Part shown: piece after piece, positions 34,525-42,912 of the stretch | Layout: every line of letters begins with the position of its first letter | Position numbering within the stretch: position 1 is the first letter of the stretch | Assembly (NCBI RefSeq): GCF_045679545.1 | Contig: NZ_CP166194.1 | Coordinates: 310,001-374,000, forward strand | From: Enterovibrio sp045679545 | Lineage (GTDB): Bacteria; Pseudomonadota; Gammaproteobacteria; Enterobacterales; Vibrionaceae | Direction: 5' to 3' | DNA: 64,000 bases | The notes under the pieces: generated by a model | Told to the model about the DNA's origin: nothing | Databases searched by the model: none | What the model saw: the letters and a program-made list of their open reading frames with translations, nothing else | Position numbers and translations under genes: made by a program

Positions 34525-34836
34525 ATGTACGCAGTTTTCCAAAGTGGTGGTAAACAACACCGTGTAAGCGAAGGCCAAACTATTCGCTTGGAAAAGCTAG
34601 ACATTGAAACTGGCTCATCAGTTGAGTTTGATTCAGTTCTGCTGGTTGCTAACGGTGAAGAAGTTACTGTTGGCGCACCGTTCCTGGCTGGCGGCAAAGT
34701 AACTGCAGAAGTAGTTACGCACGGTCGTGGCGACAAAGTTAAAGTCGTTAAATTCCGTCGTCGTAAGCATTCTCGTAAGCAAATGGGCCACCGTCAGTGG
34801 TTCACTGAAGTCAAAATTACTGGCATCAGCGCTTAA
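34525..34836 (+). CDS. rplU: 50S ribosomal protein L21
   Basis: This 103-residue protein starts at ATG 34525 with GGAGAAA before it (MYAVFQSGGKQHRVSEGQ). An upstream in-frame ATG in the leader is not used. The C-terminal RNA-binding end reads KVKVVKFRRRKHSRKQMGHR. L21 binds 23S rRNA. It is first in the rplU-rpmA pair, 17 bp before rpmA. Confidence 0.99.
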   Translation: MYAVFQSGGKQHRVSEGQTIRLEKLDIETGSSVEFDSVLLVANGEEVTVGAPFLAGGKVTAEVVTHGRGDKVKVVKFRRRKHSRKQMGHRQWFTEVKITGISA

Positions 34837-34853
34837 TTTAGGAGAAGAGAAAA

Positions 34854-35111
34854 ATGGCACATAAAAAAGCTGGCGGTTCTACTCGTAACGGCCGTGATTC
34901 AGAAAGCAAACGTCTAGGTGTTAAGCGCTTCGGTGGTGAATCTGTTCTTGCAGGTAACATCATCGTTCGTCAACGTGGTACTAAATTCCACGCTGGCACT
35001 AATGTAGGTTGCGGTAAAGACCACACTCTATTCGCTTTGACTGATGGCAAAGTGAAGTTCGAAGTTAAAGGTCCTAAGAACCGTAAGTTCATTAGTATCG
35101 AAGCTGAATAA
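34854..35111 (+). CDS. rpmA: 50S ribosomal protein L27
   Basis: This 85-residue protein has the standard L27 start MAHKKAGGSTRNGRDSESK and RLGVKRFGGE, followed by IIVRQRGTKFHAG. Its N terminus reaches the peptidyl-transferase centre. TTAGGAGAAG precedes the ATG. It has no N-terminal processing extension of the Firmicutes type. A terminator follows, so most transcripts end before obgE. Confidence 0.99.
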   Translation: MAHKKAGGSTRNGRDSESKRLGVKRFGGESVLAGNIIVRQRGTKFHAGTNVGCGKDHTLFALTDGKVKFEVKGPKNRKFISIEAE

Positions 35112-35133
35112 TAGCACTCGAACTTATTCTGAA

Positions 35134-35158
35134 GCCCTGCCTTACGGCGGGGCTTTTT
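35134..35158 (+). terminator. Terminator of rplU-rpmA
   Basis: GCCCTGCC-TTAC-GGCGGGGC stem (one T-G pair) is followed by TTTTTG. Confidence 0.85.
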
Positions 35159-35162
35159 GTTG

Positions 35163-35219
35163 TATATCCAAGTGACTTTTAAGAAAAGGCTATTGCCTCT
35201 TTGACGTGACTTGGATATA
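35163..35219. repeat. Intergenic hairpin repeat, copy A (diverged)
   Basis: TATATCCAAGT and ACTTGGATATA are perfect 11-base ends around a 35-base middle with its own AGGC/GCCT hairpin. The ends resemble those of copies B and C (TATACCCAA), but the middle differs, so membership in the same family is only probable. Confidence 0.5.
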
Positions 35220-35490
35220 TAGCGTTTAAAGGCGACTAAGCAGCTATATTTGCGTGAACTTCGCTCTGTGAAGTGTAAGGATTCTCGTCACGCAAACGTC
35301 ACAGGTGTTACGAATAGGTTTGTTCGAACACAATGCATGACGATATCAAACGAAGTGCGGCATTTGATCCTAAGATCATTATGATCATCAGCCCAAAGTG
35401 CTCCATCAGGGTGCTGCTAAATCGCCAATGTTAACCCGATGACATGTAATACCTAACTTGGTTTAGGTGATGCTGGGTATGGAGAAGAAA

Positions 35491-36669
35491 ATGAAATTTG
35501 TAGACGAAGCGGTGATCCGCGTTGAAGCGGGAGATGGCGGCAATGGTACCGTTAGCTTCCGTCGTGAAAAATATGTCCCTCGTGGCGGCCCTGACGGCGG
35601 TGATGGTGGTGATGGCGGCGATGTTTATTTGCTTGCCGATGAAAACCTGAATACGTTGATCGACTTCCGTTTTGAGCGCTTCCATGCGGCCCTTCGTGGC
35701 GAAAATGGACGTGCGGGTAACTGTACCGGTAAACGTGGTGATGATCTGGTATTGAAAGTGCCAGTGGGCACACGTGCTGTTGACGAAGATACTGGTGAGA
35801 TCATTGCCGATCTGACTCAGCATGGTATGAAGATCATGGTCGCGAAAGGTGGCTGGCATGGTTTGGGTAATACCCGATTCAAGTCGTCAGTAAACCGTGC
35901 GCCTCGCCAGAAAAGTATGGGCACTAAAGGTGAATTACGTCACCTTCGCCTAGAGCTGTTGTTGCTGGCTGACGTGGGTATGCTTGGCTTGCCAAATGCG
36001 GGTAAATCGACCTTCATTCGTGCAGTATCTGCAGCAAAACCAAAAGTGGCGGATTATCCGTTCACTACCTTGGTTCCAAGCCTTGGTGTTGTGCGTGTCG
36101 CACAAGACAAGAGCTTTGTTATTGCCGATATCCCTGGATTGATTGAAGGTGCAGCTGAAGGTGCGGGTCTGGGTATTCGCTTCTTGAAACACCTAGAGCG
36201 TTGTCGTGTGCTGCTACACATGATCGACCTGATGCCTGCTGACGGTTCAGATCCTGTCGATAACGCCTTTACCATCATTGAAGAGCTGCAACGTTACAGT
36301 GATAAATTGGCTGACAAACCGCGTTGGATCGTCTTTAACAAGATTGATCTCATGTCGGAAGAAGAAGCTGAAGCTCAGATTGAACGTGTGCTAGAAGCGC
36401 TTGCTTGGGATGAACCTTATTACGCGATTTCTGCGATCAATAAAGGTAACACTCAACAGCTGACGTTTGATTTGATGGAATTCATCCAATCTCTTCCAGC
36501 GGAACTGACAACAGAAGTCGCTGAAGAGAATAAAGTTGAATTCAAGTGGGATGATTACCACGAGCAGCAGCTTAAGAAACAACAAGAAAGCGCTGATGAT
36601 GACGACGATGATGATTGGGATGACTGGAATGAAGACGACTACGACGTCGAAATCATTTACCGTCCGTAA
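35491..36669 (+). CDS. obgE: Obg-family GTPase ObgE/CgtA
   Basis: This 392-residue protein starts at ATG 35491, after GGAGAAGAA. The glycine-rich Obg domain (about 1-158; RREKYVPRGGPDGGDGGDGG) precedes a GTPase domain. The latter has P-loop GLPNAGKSTFI (about 166-176), G2 FTT, G3 DIPGLIEGAAEGAGLG and G4 NKIDLM. The C terminus is strongly acidic (runs of Asp, about 360-385), as in other gammaproteobacteria. It acts in late 50S assembly and the stringent response. An own promoter is likely because a terminator separates it from rpmA. Confidence 0.97.
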   Translation: MKFVDEAVIRVEAGDGGNGTVSFRREKYVPRGGPDGGDGGDGGDVYLLADENLNTLIDFRFERFHAALRGENGRAGNCTGKRGDDLVLKVPVGTRAVDEDTGEIIADLTQHGMKIMVAKGGWHGLGNTRFKSSVNRAPRQKSMGTKGELRHLRLELLLLADVGMLGLPNAGKSTFIRAVSAAKPKVADYPFTTLVPSLGVVRVAQDKSFVIADIPGLIEGAAEGAGLGIRFLKHLERCRVLLHMIDLMPADGSDPVDNAFTIIEELQRYSDKLADKPRWIVFNKIDLMSEEEAEAQIERVLEALAWDEPYYAISAINKGNTQQLTFDLMEFIQSLPAELTTEVAEENKVEFKWDDYHEQQLKKQQESADDDDDDDWDDWNEDDYDVEIIYRP

Positions 36670-36681
36670 TTATCCGTTATA

Positions 36682-36712
36682 AAAAAAACCGCCCATCGAG
36701 GCGGTTTTTTTT
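36682..36712 (+). terminator. Terminator of obgE
   Basis: AAACCGCC-CATCGA-GGCGGTTT with A- and T-runs lies 13 bp after the obgE stop. Confidence 0.9.
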
Positions 36713-36804
36713 CATCCAAATCAAAGTAAAGCCAGTTCAATTAGCGTACAAACATACCTCTGTCAGGGAAAGAGTGGAGTAGTAAGGTGCAAGAGGTGCC
36801 AGAA

Positions 36805-37572
36805 ATGAGCGAACCCGTCCAGAGAGAAGTCTCGAGGCTAGTGAGCCATGCCGGACAAATGTTGTTACAACATGGGGCGGAAAGTAAGCTTGTCAGTGAT
36901 ATTTGCTGTCGACTTGGCGAAGCGCTGGGTTTAGACAGTGTTGAGATTTCATTGTCGGCAAGTTCAATGGTGATCACGACGATCACCCATAAACATTGCA
37001 TCACTACAGCGAGGCGTTGCCCAGATCGCGGGATCAATATGCGAGTGATCACCGAGATCCAGCGTATTTTGATCATGACAGAGAAAGGCTTACTCGAAAG
37101 AGATGGGGTAAGTAAGCGCCTCGAAAGGCTATCACCCGCGCGCTACAATCGCTGGTTAGTGGCTGTGATGGTTGGACTTTCTTGTGCCAGTTTCAGTCGC
37201 CTTTCTGGTGGCGATAGTGCGGTGTTTGCGATTACTTTTCTGGCCTCTTTCGTGGGGATGTTGGTTCGACAAGAAATCGGGCATCGCCAGTTCAATCCTC
37301 TCCTTAATTTTGGTGTTACCGCTTTCGTTACAACATTGATTTCAAGCATTGGCGCTATGCAGCAGATAGGTAATCAGCCCTATCTAGCAATGGCGTCTTC
37401 TGTGCTGATGTTAGTCCCTGGTTTTCCGCTCATCAATGCAGTATCAGACATGGTCAAAGGCTACGTGAACATGGGTATCGCACGTTGGGTGTTTGCCAGT
37501 TTGCTGACTCTGGCGACCAGCCTTGGGATTATCGGGGCGATGAATGTAACAGGCGTGTGGGGGTGGTTATGA
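36805..37572 (+). CDS. yjjP: YjjP-type threonine/serine exporter subunit (ThrE N-terminal half)
   Basis: This 255-residue protein starts at ATG 36805 with GAGGTG six bases upstream. An in-frame GTG at 36787 is possible, but this start aligns with E. coli YjjP. A soluble N-terminal part (about 1-115; LLQHGAESKLVSDICCRLGEALG, RRCPDRGINMRVITEIQRI) is followed by about five transmembrane helices (VAVMVGLSCASF, LMLVPGFPLINAVSDM). It is one half of a split ThrE transporter, with YjjB as the other. In E. coli the pair exports succinate. The substrate here is uncertain. Stop and yjjB start overlap as ATGA. Confidence 0.9.
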   Translation: MSEPVQREVSRLVSHAGQMLLQHGAESKLVSDICCRLGEALGLDSVEISLSASSMVITTITHKHCITTARRCPDRGINMRVITEIQRILIMTEKGLLERDGVSKRLERLSPARYNRWLVAVMVGLSCASFSRLSGGDSAVFAITFLASFVGMLVRQEIGHRQFNPLLNFGVTAFVTTLISSIGAMQQIGNQPYLAMASSVLMLVPGFPLINAVSDMVKGYVNMGIARWVFASLLTLATSLGIIGAMNVTGVWGWL

Positions 37573-38033
37573 CATTATTGCTGGCGTTACTCCATGACAT
37601 GTTATTCGCAGCCATCCCTGCCATTGGGTTTGCATTGGTGTTCAATGTACCCGTTAAGGCGCTGAAGTACTGTGCAATGTGCGGTGCATTGGGGCATGGA
37701 AGCCGTTTTCTATTCATGCATTTTGGTGTGCCAATCGAATGGGCGACACTTGGTGCAGCAACCTTGGTTGGTATGGTTGGGGTGTATTGGTCTCAGCGTT
37801 TGCTGGCACATCCTAAAGTGTTTACGGTCGCCGCTATCATTCCTATGGTGCCGGGTGTGTTCGCGTTTAAGGCCATGATTGCCTTGGTCGAGATAAACAG
37901 CTTAGGTTATAGCGAAGCGTTATGGGCGACCATGATGAACAACGCCATTAAGTCTCTTTTCATTATTGCAGCACTGGCGATTGGCTTGGCAATGCCAGGA
38001 TTGCTATTTTACCGTCGTAAGCCTGTGGTGTAG
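37569..38033 (+). CDS. yjjB: YjjB-type exporter subunit (ThrE C-terminal half)
   Basis: This 154-residue protein starts at the ATG overlapping the yjjP stop. It has about four or five transmembrane helices and the family segments AAIPAIGFALVFNVPVKALK, LAHPKVFTVAAIIPMVPG and GLAMPGLLFYRRKP. It matches E. coli YjjB over its whole length. The overlap with yjjP implies coupled translation of equimolar partners. folA follows 36 bp later on the same strand and may be co-transcribed. Confidence 0.9.
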   Translation: MTLLLALLHDMLFAAIPAIGFALVFNVPVKALKYCAMCGALGHGSRFLFMHFGVPIEWATLGAATLVGMVGVYWSQRLLAHPKVFTVAAIIPMVPGVFAFKAMIALVEINSLGYSEALWATMMNNAIKSLFIIAALAIGLAMPGLLFYRRKPVV

Positions 38034-38069
38034 CATGTCGCGGCGTTTATTAGAAAGGATCAATCCAGC

Positions 38070-38549
38070 ATGAAAATCAGTATGATTGCCGCGATGGCAA
38101 AGGGAAGAGTAATAGGCAAAGACAACGCGATGCCGTGGCATTTGCCGGCAGATTTTGGCTGGTTCAAACGAAATACTTTGGGCAAGCCTGTGATCATGGG
38201 GCGTAAGACCTATGAATCGATTGGCCGTCCTTTGCCGGGAAGACGCAATATAGTGATCAGCCGAAATAGTGCATGGTCAGCGGAAGGCGTTGAAACGGTG
38301 TCGAGTATTGATCAAGCGCTGGGGCTGGTAGATGGCGTGGACGAAGCGATCATCATCGGTGGTGGCGCGATTTATACGGCGTGTTTGCCGCGCGCCGATC
38401 GTTTGTATTTGACGTTTATTAATGCGGATATCGACGGTGATACCTGCTTTCCTGATTGGGGCGATGGCTGGCTGACCAGCCATTCAGAAACCTACACGGC
38501 AGATGACAAAAACCGCTATGACATGGAATTTGTGGTGCTCGAGCGTTAA
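38070..38549 (+). CDS. folA: Dihydrofolate reductase
   Basis: This 159-residue protein has the type I DHFR features: MIAAMAKGRVIGKDNAMPWHLPAD (N-terminal strand and Met20-like loop), a substrate-binding Asp at about 27, VIMGRKTYESIGRPLPGR and IIIGGGAIYTACL. It reduces dihydrofolate with NADPH. Nothing suggests a trimethoprim-resistant plasmid form. Its TAA stop overlaps the stop of the convergent apaH gene by 4 bp, with no terminator between them. Confidence 0.97.
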   Translation: MKISMIAAMAKGRVIGKDNAMPWHLPADFGWFKRNTLGKPVIMGRKTYESIGRPLPGRRNIVISRNSAWSAEGVETVSSIDQALGLVDGVDEAIIIGGGAIYTACLPRADRLYLTFINADIDGDTCFPDWGDGWLTSHSETYTADDKNRYDMEFVVLER

Positions 38550-39382
38550 TGGGCATGCACAGGGCAAGGAAGGCTAAATACTTGGCCATCCTCCCATCGC
38601 ACCATGGTCAAGGCACCGCCCCAAACACAACCTGTGTCGAGTCCCATTAAATGACGATTTACCACACCCCCCAACGCAGCCCAGTGTCCAAATACAAGAG
38701 TTTCGTCAATGGGTTGGCGGTTTTTAACATCAAACCAAGGCACTAAATCGCCGTCAGTCATTTGTTCCGGTGGTAATTTGCAGTCCATATCTAAGCTGCC
38801 ATCAGCTTGGCAAAAACGCATGCGCGTTAATGCGTTGATGGTGTAGCAGTAACGATCGATCCCTTCCAAGGCCTCTGACCACTTAGCTGGCTTGTTGGCG
38901 TACATGTTTTCTAATAGCCATGCATAGCGGTCACTTCGCAAGATGCTTTCTACGACATTGGCATGACGCTTTGCGCTATCAAGATCCCAATCCGGAGGGA
39001 TGCCTGCGTGGGTCATGACAAAACCAGGTGCGTTGTCATTGCTCGAATCACAATGGATCAGAAGGGGTTGTTGTCGAAGCCAATACAAAAGCTCAGCACG
39101 ATCGGGGGCATAAAGGATAGGCAGTGTTTTGTCTTTGGTTTTTGCTTTTTTAAACCCTTCCGCAACCGCTAACAAGTGGAGATCATGGTTACCTAGCACC
39201 GTATGTCCGTGATCACCCAGAGACTTCACATAGCGCAGCACGGAGAGTGAATCTGGCCCGCGTGCAACTAGATCCCCTGCAAGATACAGATGATCATGGT
39301 TTTCATCGAAGCTGACAGTGTCTAGCAGTGTTTTTAGATCGTCAAAGCAACCTTGAATGTCGCCGACAAGGTAAGTGGCCAC
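38546..39382 (-). CDS. apaH: Bis(5'-nucleosyl)-tetraphosphatase, symmetrical
   Basis: This 278-residue protein is a metallophosphoesterase with the ApaH signature motifs GDIQGCFDDL, GDLVARGPDSL, GNHDLHLLA and MTHAGIPPDWD. It splits Ap4A and related dinucleotides into two ADP and also removes Np4 caps from RNA. It is last in the apaG-apaH end of the surA-pdxA-rsmA run, 15 bp after apaG. The length matches E. coli ApaH. Confidence 0.96.
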   Translation of the reverse strand: MATYLVGDIQGCFDDLKTLLDTVSFDENHDHLYLAGDLVARGPDSLSVLRYVKSLGDHGHTVLGNHDLHLLAVAEGFKKAKTKDKTLPILYAPDRAELLYWLRQQPLLIHCDSSNDNAPGFVMTHAGIPPDWDLDSAKRHANVVESILRSDRYAWLLENMYANKPAKWSEALEGIDRYCYTINALTRMRFCQADGSLDMDCKLPPEQMTDGDLVPWFDVKNRQPIDETLVFGHWAALGGVVNRHLMGLDTGCVWGGALTMVRWEDGQVFSLPCPVHAH

Positions 39383-39397
39383 AGAAGCTCCCGAAAA

Positions 39398-39772
39398 CTA
39401 GTGAAGGATATTAGGTAAGGCGAGGCGAAATGGCATCACTTCAATATCAAACTCTTTGTCATCCATATCAATCATGGAGTAAAAGCCTTGCATTACACCG
39501 ACGGGTGTCTCTATCACAGTCCCACTGGTGTAAGTGTACTGTTCACCAGCCTCGATGAGCGGCTGTTCACCAACAACGCCATCACCTTCAATGACCAGCT
39601 TTTTGCCATTTGCATCGGTGACTAGCCATTTGCGGCGAAGAAGCTGTGCGTCGTGATCACCATTGTTTTCAATGGTAATGGTGTAGGAGAAAACGTAGCG
39701 CTTGTTATCTGGTTCGGATTGCTCTTCCACATAGTGTGTGACAACCCGAACCATAAATTTGTGATTAACCAT
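39398..39772 (-). CDS. apaG: ApaG (DUF525) protein
   Basis: This 124-residue protein is a small beta-sandwich. I chose ATG 39772 (MVNHKFMVRV). A GTG three codons earlier is close to AAGGA and may be used. The family core reads RYVFSYTITIENNG, GEGVVGEQPLI-like GDGVVGEQPLIEAG and YTYTSGTVIETPVGVMQG. The function is unproven. ApaG has been linked to Co/Mg tolerance and can bind pyrophosphates. It lies between rsmA and apaH in the conserved order. Confidence 0.94.
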   Translation of the reverse strand: MVNHKFMVRVVTHYVEEQSEPDNKRYVFSYTITIENNGDHDAQLLRRKWLVTDANGKKLVIEGDGVVGEQPLIEAGEQYTYTSGTVIETPVGVMQGFYSMIDMDDKEFDIEVMPFRLALPNILH

Positions 39773-39803
39773 CCCTGTCACGCTTCCTTGTTATTGTTAT
39801 TTT

Positions 39804-40616
39804 TTACTGCTGTTGGTGGTTTGCATCCAGCCAGTTAGCCAGCGCGACAAACTGCCCCAATGTCAGGCTCTCTGGGCGAGCGGTTATATTGATACCAAGA
39901 GACTCAAGTGTTTCCGCGTCAACCAGTGCCTTAAAGCAGTTACGCACGGTTTTACGACGTTGGTTGAAGCCTTCTCGGCACACTCGCTCTAGCCATTTCA
40001 GACTGGTTGCTGGGTGCGGTAACTCTTTGTGCGGAATAAGGCGCACAACGGCTGAATCCACTTTAGGCGCTGGCGTGAAGGCCGTTGGTGGCACTTCTAG
40101 CACAGGAACAACCTTACAATAGTATTGTGCCATGACGGTCAAACGGCCATATGCTTTGCTGTTTGGACCTGCGGCTAAACGGTTAACCACTTCTTTTTGA
40201 AGCATAAAGTGCATGTCTTTCACTGCACCCGTAAAGGTGAACAGGTGGAACATCAGTGGGGTAGACACGTTGTATGGCAAGTTACCAAAAATACGCAATG
40301 GATTTTCTGGCGATGACAAAGCGGCAAAGTCGAACTTCATGGCATCACCTTGATAAATTGTCAGCTTCTTTGACAATTCAGGATGATGGCGAAGACGTTC
40401 TGCCAAATCGCGGTCAAGCTCAACCACGCTCATTTTGTCAACTTCACGTGCAACAGGCTCAGTCAATGCGCCAAGACCTGGACCGATCTCGACCAAGTTT
40501 TCGCCTGGCAGTGGGTTGATGGCCGATACAATGCCGTCAATGATGTACGGGTCGTTCAGGAAGTTTTGACCAAAACGCTTACGGGCACGGTGGCCTAGAT
40601 GGACTTTATCGCTCAT
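39804..40616 (-). CDS. rsmA: 16S rRNA (adenine1518/1519-N6)-dimethyltransferase
   Basis: This 270-residue protein (KsgA) has GHRARKRFGQNFLNDPYIID, the SAM-binding VEIGPGLGALTEPVA (about 42-56), ELDRDLAERL and the catalytic NLPYNVSTPL (about 113-122). It dimethylates two adenines near the 3' end of 16S rRNA during 30S maturation. Its start overlaps the pdxA stop by 4 bp, so translation is probably coupled. Confidence 0.97.
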   Translation of the reverse strand: MSDKVHLGHRARKRFGQNFLNDPYIIDGIVSAINPLPGENLVEIGPGLGALTEPVAREVDKMSVVELDRDLAERLRHHPELSKKLTIYQGDAMKFDFAALSSPENPLRIFGNLPYNVSTPLMFHLFTFTGAVKDMHFMLQKEVVNRLAAGPNSKAYGRLTVMAQYYCKVVPVLEVPPTAFTPAPKVDSAVVRLIPHKELPHPATSLKWLERVCREGFNQRRKTVRNCFKALVDAETLESLGINITARPESLTLGQFVALANWLDANHQQQ

Positions 40617-41605
40617 GCTTTCTTATTCACTAATTCGATGGCGTGGGATAGCGCTGTCCGCAGGCTTCCAGTATCCGCCGTACCGGTACCCGCTAAATCC
40701 AATGCGGTACCATGATCTACAGAAGTTCGGATGAAGGGCAGGCCAAGCGTAATGTTGACCGACTTTCCAAATCCCTTGAATTTTAACACAGGCAGCCCCT
40801 GATCGTGATACATCGCAAGCACAGCATCGGCGTCTTTCAGGTATTTGTCTTGAAATAGGGTGTCGGCGGGCAGCGGACCAATCAGATTCATGCCTTGTTG
40901 GCGCAGTTTTTCGAGCGCAGGTTCGATGACTTCAATTTCTTCTCGACCAAGGCAACCGTCTTCCCCTGCGTGAGGGTTAAGGCCGCAGACGTAAATCTTG
41001 GGCTCGGCAATACCAAATTTGGTTTTGAGATCGTCATTCAGTATTTCAATGACTTGAAATAGACGCTCTTCAGTAATGGCTTTTGACACGTAGGCCAGCG
41101 GGATGTGAGTGGTCACTAGCGCCACGCGCAACCCTTCTGTCGCCAGCATCATCACCACTTGTTGTACATTAGCGTGGTGCTGGAAGTATTCAGTATGGCC
41201 GCTAAACGAAACGCCAGAACGATTGATGACACCTTTGTGCACAGGTCCTGTGACGACTGCTGCAAACTCACCCTGCATATTGCCTTCAGCAGCACGTGTG
41301 AGTGTATTGAGCACGTAACGGCCGTTGGCTTCATTTAGCTCACCAGGAACGACGTTGGCATCCAGTGGCTCATCGCACACCACTAACACGCCCGGTTTGT
41401 GTGCTTCGGCTGGACGTGTGGGGTCGTAATCTTCAAAAGCCACATCAATGCCAAGCACTTTCGCGCGCTCAGCCAGCATGGCTTTGTTGCCACAAATCAC
41501 CAGTTGGTGAGGCCAATCATCATGCGCAAGCGCTAAGACCAAGTCTGGGCCAATGCCCGCCGGTTCACCCGGGGTGATGGCAATACGTTGAGGATTAGCT
41601 TTCAT
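40613..41605 (-). CDS. pdxA: 4-hydroxythreonine-4-phosphate dehydrogenase
   Basis: This 330-residue protein starts at ATG 41605, inside the last codons of surA. ATG 41611 is an alternative. Conserved segments are ITPGEPAGIGPDLVLAL, VTGPVHKGVINRSG, FSGHTEYF, GLNPHAGEDGCLGREE and AMYHDQGLPVLKFKGFG, which carry the metal-binding His residues. It catalyses a step in pyridoxal phosphate synthesis. It overlaps both surA upstream and rsmA downstream, a tightly coupled run. Confidence 0.97.
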   Translation of the reverse strand: MKANPQRIAITPGEPAGIGPDLVLALAHDDWPHQLVICGNKAMLAERAKVLGIDVAFEDYDPTRPAEAHKPGVLVVCDEPLDANVVPGELNEANGRYVLNTLTRAAEGNMQGEFAAVVTGPVHKGVINRSGVSFSGHTEYFQHHANVQQVVMMLATEGLRVALVTTHIPLAYVSKAITEERLFQVIEILNDDLKTKFGIAEPKIYVCGLNPHAGEDGCLGREEIEVIEPALEKLRQQGMNLIGPLPADTLFQDKYLKDADAVLAMYHDQGLPVLKFKGFGKSVNITLGLPFIRTSVDHGTALDLAGTGTADTGSLRTALSHAIELVNKKA

Positions 41606-42890
41606 CCGCATCACCAATTTGTTCCACGTAAGCGCCCGCACGAAGCTCTTGCAGCCAAGCTTGAGCTTCTTCGTTGAACTTACGATTCATCAGCATACGG
41701 TAGGCACGGTTTTGCATGGCGGCGTCGGTGCGATCTGCCTGACGGCGGTCCAGCACTTCGACAATGTGCCAGCCATGCACAGTTTTAAATGGCTCGCTGA
41801 TTTCGCCTTCTGAAAGCGCATCCACTTTATCTTTAAATTCAGGCACGTAAATTTCAGTGGTTTGCCAGCCCAGATCGCCACCTTTTATCGCCGATCCTGG
41901 GTCCGCACTGTATTGCTTCGCTAAATCTTCAAAGGTTTTGTCGCCATTTTCGATTTGCTTAACCATCAGCTGCAGCTGGCGCTGTGCACCTTCATCACTA
42001 AGAACAATCGATGGTTTGATCAGAATGTGTCGTGCTTTCACTTCCGTGACGGCGATGGATTCGAGCCCTTTCACGTCGGCAATTTTCAGAATGTGATAGC
42101 CCACACCGCTGCGGAAAGGACCGAGAATAGCCCCTTTACCGTTATTGCCGATCTGGTCTGCAAAAATGGTTGGCATTTCTTCTAAACGTAGCCAGCCCCA
42201 ATCACCGCCTTCTAGCGCTTTTGGCCCTTTGGAGTTAGCCAATGCTAAGCTGGCAAAGTCTTTGCCTTGTTTTAGCTGTTTAGCCAACAGTTCAGCGTTA
42301 GAGGCAACCGCATCGCGCTCTGCTTTTTCAGCATCCTCGTCTAAACGAAGCTGAATATGGCTAATTCGGTACTCGACTTTTTCCAAGTTCTTGGCATTAA
42401 GTTGAGTAGCGAGTGATTCCACCTCTTGAGGCAAGATGTTGATACGACGACGAACTTGCGCATTACGTGCTTCGCTAATGGTCATTTCGCGGCGGATTTG
42501 GTCACGATACTCTGACCAAGAAATGCCGCTGCGTTTAAGAGACTCTCTCAGCGCGGCCACGGATGTGTTCTTTTCGGCGGCAATGGCATCGATGGCTTGC
42601 TCTAAACGTGTATCGTCAATACGGATACCGAGGCGGTTTGCTTCTTGAAGTTGCAATTCTTCTAAGATCAGTTGATCCAGGATCTGTTGTTCCAAAATAT
42701 CAGCTGGCGGCAGAGATTCAGCATTCGCGTTGAGCGCTACCGTTTTTTTCAATGCCTCAATATCACTTGATAAGATCACGCCTTCATTCACAACAGTGAT
42801 CACGCGATCTAGCTCTGCCGGTGAGGCAGAGACTGACAACGAACTGGCTGAGATTGTTGCGGCCAGTAAAGCTTTCGTCCATTTATTCAT
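41595..42890 (-). CDS. surA: Periplasmic chaperone and peptidyl-prolyl isomerase SurA
   Basis: This 431-residue precursor starts at ATG 42890 with GGAAC upstream and has a signal peptide ending SVSA (about 1-23). A SurA N-terminal chaperone domain (about 25-170) is followed by two parvulin domains (about 171-272 and 282-382; GGDWGWLRLEEMP, GGDLGWQTTEIYVPEF) and a C-terminal helix. It carries outer-membrane proteins, LptD among them, to the BAM complex. It follows lptD by 22 bp, as in E. coli. Confidence 0.97.
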   Translation of the reverse strand: MNKWTKALLAATISASSLSVSASPAELDRVITVVNEGVILSSDIEALKKTVALNANAESLPPADILEQQILDQLILEELQLQEANRLGIRIDDTRLEQAIDAIAAEKNTSVAALRESLKRSGISWSEYRDQIRREMTISEARNAQVRRRINILPQEVESLATQLNAKNLEKVEYRISHIQLRLDEDAEKAERDAVASNAELLAKQLKQGKDFASLALANSKGPKALEGGDWGWLRLEEMPTIFADQIGNNGKGAILGPFRSGVGYHILKIADVKGLESIAVTEVKARHILIKPSIVLSDEGAQRQLQLMVKQIENGDKTFEDLAKQYSADPGSAIKGGDLGWQTTEIYVPEFKDKVDALSEGEISEPFKTVHGWHIVEVLDRRQADRTDAAMQNRAYRMLMNRKFNEEAQAWLQELRAGAYVEQIGDADES

Positions 42891-42912
42891 TAGCTGTTCC
42901 AAAATCTCACTA

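Larger units (their letters stand above)
35112..35490. other. 379-bp gap between rpmA and obgE
   Basis: I see no gene. It holds the rpmA terminator, a 57-bp inverted repeat (listed separately), the short palindromes TGTTCGAACA (35322-35331) and GATCAT-T-ATGATC (35377-35389), and presumably an obgE promoter that I could not fix. Confidence 0.45.

Noticed and set aside
35377..35389. GATCAT-T-ATGATC palindrome upstream of obgE
   Set aside because: It is short and AT-rich, with only two GATC sites, and no matching second copy or promoter alignment was found.
35431..35859. A 142-codon open frame antisense to the start of obgE
   Set aside because: It mirrors the glycine-rich Obg domain and shows no protein family features.
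36588..36640. The run of Asp codons near the end of obgE as a possible slippage or repeat expansion
   Set aside because: An acidic C-terminal tail is normal for ObgE in gammaproteobacteria and the frame is intact.
38546..38549. Overlapping stop codons of folA and apaH
   Set aside because: Convergent overlaps of 4 bp at TTAA are common and need no special explanation.
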